DNA of 64,000 nucleotides from Sympetrum striolatum (Eukaryota > Arthropoda > Insecta > Odonata > Libellulidae): contig OX388348.1 of NCBI GenBank assembly GCA_947579665.1, positions 8,556,001 through 8,620,000 on the forward strand, given 5' to 3'. The notes under the pieces are model-generated. The model was not told the origin of the DNA. It searched no databases and was given only the letters and a program-made list of their open reading frames with translations. This document shows, piece by piece, positions 1-9,530 of this stretch; position 1 is the first letter of the stretch; every line of letters starts with the position of its first letter. A program made the translations under genes and the position numbers.

Positions 1-650
1 CATGTTGGTATACGTCATTAATCTTACATTTTTAACGTAAATAAGTGAACAATTTTGCAGATAAAATGGAAACTACGTTTCTCTAATTGCGGCGATATTT
101 AAGAATTTTTTTGAATCCCTTTCCCGATAATATGCAAACATAAAATCTGTCATGTGAGTAGAAATCATAAATACATTTCATAAATACATTTTACATAAGA
201 ATTTTACGGTTTCCCTCATGATCCTTGGTTCGATACCGGAGCGCTATTTACATTCCTCTATGCATTGCAAATGGGGATAACGGAAACTTATTTTAGGTTG
301 TTCCTGGTATGATATGGACTTTAAACTTTGGATTAAATACGTTCTAATCCTACCAGGTGGTTATATGAATTCACTTCTCCCAAAAGATCCTGGGTTCGAC
401 ACCAGGCGTCGCTACTGTTTGAAATGTATGGCGGGAATTTCAATTTTGTTAATGATTAATTTACAGAGAAGGTGAAAATTCTGAGGCCAGGTATGTGAAC
501 AGAATTATTGAATGCTTCCTAAAAACAGATTATCTTTTACCTTATGACCATTGATTCGTCGCTGGGGCACCATTTGTATTCTACCATACATATCAAAGAG
601 AATATGACTTGAAATTTGTATAATCAATATACTTTCATCGTATTGTAAAT

Positions 651-1784
651 AGGTATATCCGGAGAAACGTCTATATATAATAGATACCGAGAAGTCTCAT
701 CAGTGACCATAAAATAACATGAAATACACTATACTTAAACACACCAACAGATGATCTACTGAAACATTTCTTAGTTTAATTTCCAATTCTGAATCTAAAA
801 GTACAAAATTCGTTTACATTTCCAGTCAGGTATAAAAGGCTTCTATTTCCTAACTGCTTTAAATCCCATTCTTAACACTTCAAAAGGAAGCACTCAGTGA
901 ATTAAGGGATATTTCAACAATCTTGAATGAGTCATTCTTTAGTTTGAATGCACGGCGGGATGCAAAAAGAAACGATTTATTACTTAAGTTGCAAATAAAT
1001 ATTGAAAAAGTTATCAACTTACCAAGCTAAGTAGATATTATCTCTTGATACGGGAAAAGGAAATTCATTAAATACAACAATAAACTTTAATTTTACCTTA
1101 AGAACCACAAACATTTGTGTTTTTATAGACAAATATTGTTTACAGAACTGCTAACGTTAACGAACTTGGATTCAAAATATAGTTTGGTGGTCAAGGGTTG
1201 TTTACAATCTCAGATTTTCACAAAATGTTCGTATTTTACTTCCGAATTCTCACAAACTCGAAGTGAAAGCAATGTTCAACGACCAAAATAAGAATATTCA
1301 TTTAATTTCCTTTCGATGAAAAATAATAATTTGTACTTTTTCCATCTTTAAAATTTGTACTTTTCCATCTTTAAAATTAATTATTTGTAAAATTTATCTT
1401 GGTCAAAGAAAAGTATCCTGCAGGCGATAAAATTCTGCTACCCATATATTTCTTATGAAAACTCTTTTATCGCCTGGAGTTGACCTGGGGACAGCTAGGT
1501 GTACAACAAGTAGCCTATGTTTGAAGTCGGATGACAAATGACCATCATGCCAAATTTCATCAAAATAGGTTTGATAGTTTTTGCATGATGCCGTAACAAA
1601 CAGACAAACAGACATGAAAATTAATTAAAGGTGTTTTGTTTACTCAGAAACAATCCCAGTATCCAGAAATACAACTTTTTTGAAATCACGTCAATGTACC
1701 CATCTACAGTTTTATTATATCTATTATATATAGACATTTCTCCGGATATCTATTATATATGGACATTTCTCCGGATATACCTAT
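651..1784. repeat. Inverted TCCGGAGAA / TATATATAATAGATA repeats
   Basis: The segment 651-686 recurs inverted, in two tandem copies, at 1717-1784. Another copy sits at 60123-60152. The intervening 1.0 kb has no gene. The pair could be transposon ends; no target duplication was seen. Confidence 0.45.
1440..1625 (+). repeat. Possible non-LTR or SINE 3' tail
   Basis: The stretch CCAAATTTCATCAAAATAGG, then a TAGTTTTTGCATGA-like segment and AACAAACAGACAAACAGACA, resembles 3' tails common on insect retroposons. No coding sequence was recognised upstream. Confidence 0.35.
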
Positions 1785-2582
1785 ATGTAAGCGATCAAAA
1801 TTCTAACCATGTTCCACATGTGTCACTGACTTGAAATTTTTACAACTTACTGAACATAACGTGTAACCACCAGAAAACAAGCTATGTTGAACCTCGATGT
1901 CACGGGTTTGATGCCAGAAGGCCCCAAAATCCCGATTCTTTGCATAAGGATGAATTGTGGGGATTTTCAAAATGTTTTGAGGCACTTGCCGCAAATAAAT
2001 GAGTTGAAATTCGAGGACTTGCTGGAGGCCACACATACCCGACAAAAGCCACTAAGAAATTTTCGACGATTATCCTTGGTTCGACGCTAGGTCAGGGCAA
2101 ATATTCTCTTATTTAAAACGCATTGCGGCGATTTTTAAGATTTCTTTTGAGCCTTTTCCCGATAACGTGGAAATTTGAAACCCGGCATGTGAATGTTCGG
2201 TTCGACGCCAGGCGTCTCTACTATTTGAAATCTACGGCGGGAATTTCAAATTATTTATGATTCATTTTCAAAAGTATTTTAAGCTACATACCGGAAGGAC
2301 GGGGAATTAAAATACACAGAGGCCCCAGAAAACGTGCTCTCCCATATTCACATCTATAAAAGTGTCATCAAATGTGCCTGAATTCGACGACAGGTGGGTG
2401 TAAATTTCTCACATTTAAGATAAATTGCAGCGATTTTTAAGAATCTTTTCAATCCCTTTTTTTTCGTTTTAGTACCTTGTCGATATGATAGCGACTTGAA
2501 ATTTGAAACATCAATATGCTTGCAGAATGCGAGCAACTTTTACTCGTATATAGATATAGATGATGTTTGAAAGAAGAGACTC

Positions 2583-3290
2583 GTGCTCAGTCGCATACGT
2601 AGCTTTACGTATGTGACTGTATGCGATTATTCTTATAGTCTCCGAGGGGTAAACCTAATGTCAGTAGAATCGGTAAAGTATCTTGGAGTAACTCTCACGA
2701 ATAATCTATCATGGAGTGCCCACATCCGAAATATATGTGGAAAAGCACTTAAGAAACTCGGCTTCGTTAAAAGAATAGTCGGTAGGAGCGAAGAAAAGGT
2801 TCGCGAGCGATGTTACTTAGCGTTAGTTAGGCCTCACCTTGAGTATGCATGTAGTGTATGGGACCCCGCCGAGAAATGTCATATTCGGGATTTAGAAAAA
2901 GTACAACGGAAGGCGATACGATTTGTAAAGAATTGCTACGATAAAACAGCGAGTGTCACTCAGATGTTACAGGACGCGGGATGGGAATCATTAGAAGATA
3001 GAAGAAAAATTCAAAGGATAAATTTATTAAATAAGTTCAGAGAAATTACGTTTTCAGATGATGTAACCGATATAATGCGACCCCCCTGTTATATGGGCCG
3101 TGCTGATACTGCCCGAAAGATTAGGGAAATAGATGCTAAAACGAATCGTTTCAAAAATTCATTTTTTCCGCGAAGTATACGCGAAAGCAACCGTTTAGGA
3201 AAATAGAGTCAAGGTGCTTGCACCCCCTGCCACACGCCGAAAGGCGGCTTGCAGGGTTCTTACATAGACATAGACATAGACATACGTATT
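2583..3290 (+). mobile_element. Non-LTR retrotransposon 3' end (reverse transcriptase C-terminus)
   Basis: A 207-codon open frame (2583-3206) encodes the C-terminal part of a jockey/CR1-like reverse transcriptase: SVKYLGVTLTNNLSWSAHI, LVRPHLEYACSVWDP, LEKVQRKAIRFV and a terminal SFFPRSIRESNRL. The catalytic RT core is missing, so the copy is 5'-truncated. After the stop come a tail with CACCCCCTGCCACACGCC and ATAGAC tandem repeats (about 3265-3290), the likely 3' end. Decayed relatives sit near 11040, 13550, 23660-24335 and 25140. Confidence 0.85.
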
Positions 3291-4759
3291 AAGATTAGTG
3301 CCAATCTATAAGTATCCGTGTGTATCTCTTACATTCAAACATTAACATTTTTGTTAAATACCCTATTTACTGAATTTTATGTATAAGGAATATACACACA
3401 CCTTCGCACATCGAATTTATGTATAAAGCTTACACATTTAAAATCTGTAGTATGAAAAGTACCATACGTTAAAATTTAAAATATTACTTGATTTTTATAA
3501 ACTAAAAGAAAGCATCGAATACTGCTTCTCTTGTAAGCAAAATGTAAACGCTAGAAATTACATAGTATGTATTACCCAAAATTGGAGTAAAATAGTTCAA
3601 TTCGAATCACCGAGTACATCGGTGAAGAGGCCGATGATGATGACGAGTCCTTCAAATGATGGAGAGATTACGATGATGTTGTTAAAAGCGAGGATTTTCC
3701 GAGAGTGGAATTCAAGGTTAGAAATCCTTATCTTGATACAACAGCTGCACTGATTGAGACGATCGAAATAATTCATTTACGAAAGAGCGCGATTATATCT
3801 ATTTCTTTAATTAAACGCGGAAACCGAATTTTGTACTGTAGATATAGGAGCGTCGGGAATATTTGTGGCGGGAAACGAAAGAAATGTTTCCTCGTACGCT
3901 AATGAAAGTCAGTCGTCTCGTAATCCAAGAAAAACTCGAAAAATGCGCTCGTTAAGACCCCACTCATTAGGGAAACCAAAGATCATGCTCTTAAATGCCA
4001 GTAAGACTGCGGAAGATTCACATTCCTTGAAAATGTCCACAATTCATGTGTCAATCTCGGTTATACGAACAATTACTTTGGTTTTGCAATATTTTTCGAA
4101 TGGTCCAGTTTGGATAAACTATTTCGGAGCTCTTACCTTTTTTAATCAAGTTTAAAGCATAGAATAAAGCTAAAAATACATTTAATTTATGAATAATTTC
4201 TGTTTAAATTTTTATTCTATCCATTTTTCTGATAAGAACGAAAATATTTAAATGAAAAATATCCATTATATTGAAAAGAGTATAATGTGACGTGCGGGTT
4301 AGTAGACCGTCAAGGGGCGTCTTGCTCGAAGCCTTAGAGAAACCTACCAATTTCATGTTATTTTATTGGATTAACATTGGATTAATAGAATAAGTATTTA
4401 TTCGAATAAGCATCATTTTTTAACAACGTCATCTGACAAGATATTTCACTTTTGAAGTCTTTTCGTTCATTTACTTCACATTTTCATTTAAATACACTAT
4501 AGAATGTCCCTCCAAAGAAGTATTGGAGGTATTTGGTTTGCCTTAAGTACGATGTTAAAATCTGTAAATCTTTTCGGATATGTTATCCAATACACGAAAA
4601 TATCATCTTAGAATATTTTAACTTTAGGAATCGTGTCCCTAAATTTCAAATATTTGTCGATACCACCATAAACAATCGCAAATGAATAACGGAATTGGAA
4701 AAATTGAACTCGGTGGAACTCTGCATTCGGGATTACATTAAATAGAAATTCAAATTTCC
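3291..4759. other. No recognisable gene
   Basis: AT-rich sequence. Two short open frames (3705-3902 and 3865-4155, + strand) resemble no known family. An acidic reading near 3600-3660 (EEADDDDESFK) is followed by a stop. It may be a decayed element. Confidence 0.4.
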
Positions 4760-4765
4760 ACAAAA

Positions 4766-5075
4766 CTTATACTTTAATGCGCGGTCGGTTTCCAGCTAAC
4801 CGCTCATCGTCTGGCACAAGGTACTAATGCAACAAATTCTTTCGTCGTTTGGCGTAGGAGCTGAGGATGGGGGAGGCAGCAGGTTGACAAGAGATATCTC
4901 TTGTTAACCTGAAGAAATGCAACCTTAAGAATTTGTTGTATTTGTATCTTGTGCCAGACGATGAGCGGTTTGCTCGAAACCTGTCGTGCATTAAAGTTTT
5001 TGTTTTGTAGAATTTTGCAATTTTTATATAATATGATCCTGCATTTATAATAACAATTGGTTTTGCTCTTCATGG
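4766..5075. mobile_element. Penelope-like element termini in head-to-head inverted arrangement
   Basis: The left half (4766-4890), read on the minus strand, matches the 3' end of the PLE at 9168-9280 (CAACCTGCTGCCTCCCCCAT, then GCATTAAAGT). The right half (about 4940-5070) carries the same terminal text on the + strand. The halves meet at an 18-bp perfect palindrome, 4887-4904, centred on GATATC. Paired terminal copies are characteristic of PLEs (pseudo-LTRs). No coding sequence remains. Confidence 0.7.
4950..4990 (+). ncRNA. Hammerhead ribozyme-like motif in PLE terminus
   Basis: CGATGAGC (4959-4966), a GGTTT loop, then GCTCGAAAC (4972-4980) and CTGTC (4981-4985). This fits a hammerhead core: GATGAG, a 4-bp stem II (GAGC/GCTC), GAAAC and a GTC site across a very short stem III. 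The canonical CUGAUGA reads ACGATGA here, so one core base differs. PLEs are known to carry minimal hammerheads in their terminal repeats. Activity is untested. Confidence 0.5.
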
Positions 5076-7494
5076 TGCATCTCATTTCTATTGGTTACGG
5101 CTAGTGCTTACAGTTTGCGGTTGGCGGTCCTTATAACATATAAAAAAATTCAAATCGATCGGATTATATCCTGAGGCTACGAATTTTAGTCAAAATTTTA
5201 AATTTTTGTGAAAAATGTCATATTTTCGCATTTTTTCCAGATGGTTTCTCAATGTTTCAGAAGTGATTTAATGGCAAAGAAGTAGGTGGAAAATGGTTTC
5301 TCAGTTCGCCAAAACTCTTCAAGCAATGCAAAATATAAAGAAATGTTACGGATGTTGGTTAGACAGTAGGGTGAGTGGTTTTGTCTTATTTTTTTCTGAT
5401 AGAAATGTAGTACCCGGCAAAACTGACACACCCACACTACCGATATAATTTTCTTTCAAAATCAAAAACTATCTTTTGTGAGAATTTTTACTTCTCATCG
5501 CGCCGAAACAAAACAGATTTATACTAACATAATTGCCGTTAGTGAAGTTATGGATGCGTGTAAAGGTAAATCCCAAAGAAAAGGAAGTGTAAGGTGAGAA
5601 GGTTAAAATTAAGTGCTCTACCCAAATGCCAATTTTACGATTTTGCTGCTAAATTAGGACTTTTTCGTTTTTGGCGCCACCGCGCGCTGTTTTAGGTGGA
5701 CTCCCTTCTTCGTGCCTATCACATGTTTGACTTATTTAAAATTAGAATAGAATTGCATTCAGCTGATAAAATAGTTTTCATTCGTACTAAAAGTTTAATA
5801 TGTGAAACTTCAGAATTTGTTTCTATCGAAGCAAATTCAAGCTATTTATATTTCAATTGCTTTTAGCAATGTATTTTTCTGATTTTCACGAATTTATAGC
5901 TACTTTCAGAATGGATCTAGTTGGATCTAAAAATTAAAATTGGCAACCCTGCACACCATGCAAATTGCACACCCTGATAAACGTGCGATTGATGCATCAG
6001 CCAATCAAATCCTCAAAGCTGTTTCCCTTGGAATTTAAGGAAGAGCATTCAATAACTTAGGCTTCTTTTCGGAAATACGACACGAGGCTGAGTATTTATA
6101 ATTTGCATGCAAATAACTGCCATGACTTGGAAGTTTTGCTAATTGGTAATTTTAGTGTAATCTTTCAATATCTGAAATCTGCTGCTATCTGATATGTGGA
6201 TCGCGATAAAAACTTTATCCATAGCGATAGCACTGCATGTTTCCTCAATCTCGTTTTCGCACCGTCACAAAAAATTGAAAGGAATTACTTGATACAATCA
6301 GCTCACAATTCTCAAGCATACGTGACAATCTAAAATGCATATATACCTCCACAAAAGAAACTATGCATGCACCTCAAAAGCATCTTAAAAAATGGAATGG
6401 AAATTGAGAATGCGATGCAGCTGGTTTAAATGACTCCTAGGCTGGTCGTCCGCTGGAAGCGACTGCAAGCGACTCAGTTCGCGATTGTACTCTATAGAAA
6501 TGTGTCGATGAACTGCGCAAATTTGGAAACAAAATTGAAAATTGTGAAATGTATGTAGAGGGCGTAGTAAAGTAAGAACATCCAACACTGGGGAACGAAA
6601 CAAACAGAACATTCGATTGATTTAGACGGAGATTTCTTGGGTTTGTTCAGTTTTGTTATCATCTAGTGATGAAGGAAGTGTGCAAATGTTGAATCGAACA
6701 GTAATCAACTGTTTTTATCAAATCAATTATATCCGGAGATTCAAAAAGAGTCGTAAATTCATTTTATTCATGCGGTCCAGTGGTGATTAGATAGTCGCAC
6801 TTCTACGGCGCGACAGGCACCTAGTACGTGTGAGGTCGGGCGTAGTCGTCGGTATTGGCGCGACTGATGCATACAAAGTAACTGCGTCCACTGCTGAACT
6901 GATCTGATCTGAACTGGGACTGATCCCCCAGGAATAGGATTCGCCTCCACGCACTTCTATTTAAGCACCACTGGGCATTAACTGAATTTATTAAAGAAAA
7001 AATAGTGAATTTTGATTATGCTCTTGATAATACCCTGCTAGAACGTGTCAGTTCCTTTACTGATCTTGGAATTGTTTTACTCGAAGCTTCACTTTAAATC
7101 ATATGCTCAATGTGTTTGCTCCATGGTCTTTTAGGGTTTTTAAAACGCAATGCACTTGTTCTGTTCACATACCCTTCTCAAACCCTACTGTTCCCTTGAA
7201 CAGCCTTTACATTGTGTGTGTGATGTGGACCTTCCACTACACTACCATTATTCAAACAATGGAAAGAGTTCAGTGAATTCAAATTAGTTTATTTTAAGGA
7301 AAAACATTCAACTTTAATAGAATTGATTACTATGCATTGTGTAAGAAATATAAACCCGACTTCTCTCCAGAAAAGACGAGCAAATGCTGACATAGTCTTC
7401 CTTCGGAACTGGTGTATTTTTCTCTGGTGAATTGGTTGATCTTAATTCTAAATTATTTGGCCGTTCTTCCTGGAAAGACATACTGAAGAGCGAA
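5076..7494. other. No recognisable gene
   Basis: Only short unrelated open frames. 6770-6950 is GC-richer than its surroundings but matches nothing I know. SLC12 N-terminal exons were looked for here without success. Confidence 0.4.
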
Positions 7495-7535
7495 GAAAAT
7501 CTTAGTAATATCCACACAAATATTGTTTTATTTAG

Positions 7536-7570
7536 TCGCCCGGTTTCGGCCACTCAGCCATCATCAACCT
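7536..7570 (-). ncRNA. Degenerate hammerhead-like motif
   Basis: On the minus strand: TTGATGA, GGC-TGAGTG-GCC hairpin, GAAAC, CGGGCG. The first core C is T and the GTC triplet is changed, so it is probably inactive. It marks the left PLE terminus. Confidence 0.45.
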
Positions 7571-8750
7571 GGTATGTTTTGAAAAAAAACATTAGTATGG
7601 ATAAGGTTAATCACACTTACACTAACTAAGGTTATCTTCACACTTGATCAATCTTATTAATTTTAATTTTCTAATATAATAATGAGTTTTATGAGTCCGT
7701 ATAAACTCCCTGTCATTTCCAGTGTTTCTTCACCAACGCATAAATTGGCTTCATTTATGTTCAACATCTTGAAGACCTAATTCACTCCCAAATATAGTGT
7801 GCGAAACTCTTTGGAATCAAAAAATTAAAATCTTATAAGATATGTGATAACACAAAACTAGTATCTTCTGATGTTAAGAACCTGTTCACTAGTATTCCGA
7901 AAAGTGAAGTTTTAAATTTGGTCAGAGATATTTTGTCTGAAAATATTGTTGATTTATTTGTGGTACATGATTTGCTTTTGGTAATTGATGTATGTATTTC
8001 CCATAATTATTTCCTGTTTAGCAATTTTTTCTATGATCAACCAGATGGTTCTCCACTTTCCCTCCTTTTGTCTGAATTGTTTATGAATAAGTCGGAAACT
8101 ACGTTATTTGAGATTGATTCTCCATTGGCTTTTGGTGTGGGTACCTGGATGATGTACTTTGCTTTTGGAATGGAACTTTTAGACAATTAGACAGTTTTCT
8201 AACTCTTTTTAACATTCAAAAATCAAATTTACTCATGAATTTGAACTCAATAATCAAATTAATTTTCTTGATCTTACCTCTCTAAATTTAAAAACTCTAT
8301 TGTTTTTGCTATTTGCAGGAAACCTACATACACAACCCACACTATTCAACGAGGATTCGAACATCCCGTATCACACAAACATGCCGCTTACCACAGTCTC
8401 ATACACAGACTTCTACACATCCTCTTACACCTGAAAATTTCATACGTCAACTCAACATCATTAAACAAATTGCTCTTGCTAATGGTTACACGGAAAAACT
8501 TATAAATACTATCCTTGCCCGCAAACACAGAAAAATAAATTTAGCTAAATTCTACCTAATCTGTTCCAACAATAAAGACAAAACCTTTTGGGGAAAACTT
8601 CCTTTTCTTGGTCCCTTAAGTTACAAATTAGGAAATATACTCACTACATACAACATAAAACTAGCCTATTACACAACTCATACTTTAAGGAATTGTCTGC
8701 TTAATAACAAAGATACGCTTAATTTTACACTCAAAGCAGGAATATACGAA

Positions 8751-8859
8751 GATGTCAACTCGTTCTCACCTGAGTCAACTCACCTGAAGATGTCAACTCG
8801 TTGACGAAACCGGTCGCTCAAAATAAATTTGTGGAAGTTACTAAGTGTTTCATTACGAT
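8751..8859 (+). mobile_element. 109-bp hammerhead-bearing insertion with 12-bp target duplication
   Basis: Flanked by GGAATATACGAA on both sides (8739-8750 and 8860-8871). Inside the GIY-YIG reading frame, so clearly a secondary insertion. It contains two GATGTCAACTCG repeats and a hammerhead-like core. Its 3' part (AAATAAATTTGTGG, GTTACTAAG) resembles the inverted PLE terminus at 7495-7540, so it looks like a mobilised PLE terminal sequence or a retrozyme-like unit. Confidence 0.75.
8784..8815 (+). ncRNA. Hammerhead ribozyme-like core
   Basis: CTGAAGA (8784-8790; core position 7 is variable), stem II GTCAA/TTGAC with a CTCG tetraloop (8792-8805), GAAAC (8806-8810), then CGGTC (8811-8815) with the GTC cleavage triplet. 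All conserved core positions I can place are present. Stem III is very short, as in minimal hammerheads of PLEs. Confidence 0.6.
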
Positions 8860-9281
8860 GGAATATACGAATTAAATTGCAACGAATGCGGTGCTTTACC
8901 ATATACATCGGCCAAACTTCCCGAAATTTTTCAGACTAGAACAAAAGAACACTTACACTCATTCAACAATAATTCAGACACTTCACATTTCGCCAAACAT
9001 TTATTAGAAAACAAACATCACTCCAACTTTACACCCACAACGCTACATTGTGAACACAAAGGCCGAAAACTAGACTATCTGAAAATAATTGAAATAACAC
9101 ACCACAATATATTCGACTATAAGCTCACAAACATTCACCTTTTCACCAACCACCTTTATTATTTCTAGTCAACCTGCTGCCTCCCCCATCCACAGCTCCT
9201 ACGCCCAATGGCTAAAAGAATTTGTTTTTAAAAAATAGCGTGTGCCTGTTAGCTCGAAACCGGTCGTGCATTAAAGTTTTT

Positions 9282-9470
9282 GGTTAATGGTAAGGTTCTG
9301 GGGTTTACAGTGTAAACTTTACACCATTACCATTTTCCGGGTAGAATTTCGAAGGGTCTCCGTTCTAATCCGTATCCTCCGCCCGTCTGTCATAGCAGGG
9401 GGGGGGGGGGGGCAGGAAAACTGACCTGGAAAAAAGTAACGGCGAAACCTCCAGAACCTTACCATTAACC
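9282..9470. mobile_element. 189-bp MITE with 8-bp target duplication
   Basis: Starts GGTTAATGGTAAGGTTCTGG and ends with its inverted match, ACCTTACCATTAACC. AAGTTTTT is duplicated at 9274-9281 and 9471-9478. It interrupts the PLE tail; the copy near 5000 lacks it. The centre has a G run of about 14-16. Superfamily not determined; an 8-bp duplication fits several groups. Confidence 0.8.
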
Positions 9471-9530
9471 AAGTTTTTGTTTTGTGGAAATTTGCATTTT
9501 TTATATAATATGATCCCTGGAAGATAGATA

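Larger units (their letters stand above)
1..2540. repeat. Cluster of related repeats carrying a GGTTCGA box
   Basis: No gene. The motif GGTTCGA(C/T)NCC recurs at 227-237, 393-403, 2078-2088 and 2199-2209, with a diverged copy near 2380. Around the copies, related text recurs: GCGGCGATTTTTAAG, CCCTTTTCCCGATAA and GCGGGAATTTCAA. The box resembles a tRNA B box, so the family could derive from a tRNA-like SINE or be a degenerate satellite. The same family appears inverted at 34196-34600. Confidence 0.55.
7846..9168 (+). pseudogene. PLE reverse transcriptase / GIY-YIG polyprotein relic
   Basis: Encodes a broken PLE polyprotein. The RT part includes DQPDGSPLSLLLSELFMNK (compare the PLE G-SPLSP motif) and, after frameshifts, a frame with FAICRKPTYT and HKHAAYHSLIHRL. 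8313-8804 is open across the thumb/linker. The nuclease begins GIYELNCNECG and continues QTRTKEHLHSFNN, SHFAKHLLENKH, typical of GIY-YIG enzymes of Penelope elements; the YIG position is degenerate. The GIY coding sequence is split at 8750 by an insertion that duplicated 12 bp and shifted the frame by one. Confidence 0.8.
7495..9530 (+). mobile_element. Penelope-like retroelement, decayed
   Basis: Order: a hammerhead-like terminal sequence in inverse orientation (about 7500-7577), RT relic (about 7846-8330), linker and GIY-YIG endonuclease (to 9168), then a 3' segment ending GCTCGAAACCGGTCGTGCAT and AAAGTTTTTG. Two later insertions interrupt it: a 109-bp hammerhead-bearing unit (8751-8859) and a 189-bp MITE (9282-9470). 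The tail resumes after the MITE (TTTTGTGGAAATTTGC, TATATAATATGATCC), as in the copy at 5000-5040. Confidence 0.82.

Noticed and set aside
3600..4155. Acidic and basic short frames suggesting a small gene
   Set aside because: Stops interrupt the acidic reading, the overlapping frames disagree, and no family resemblance was seen.
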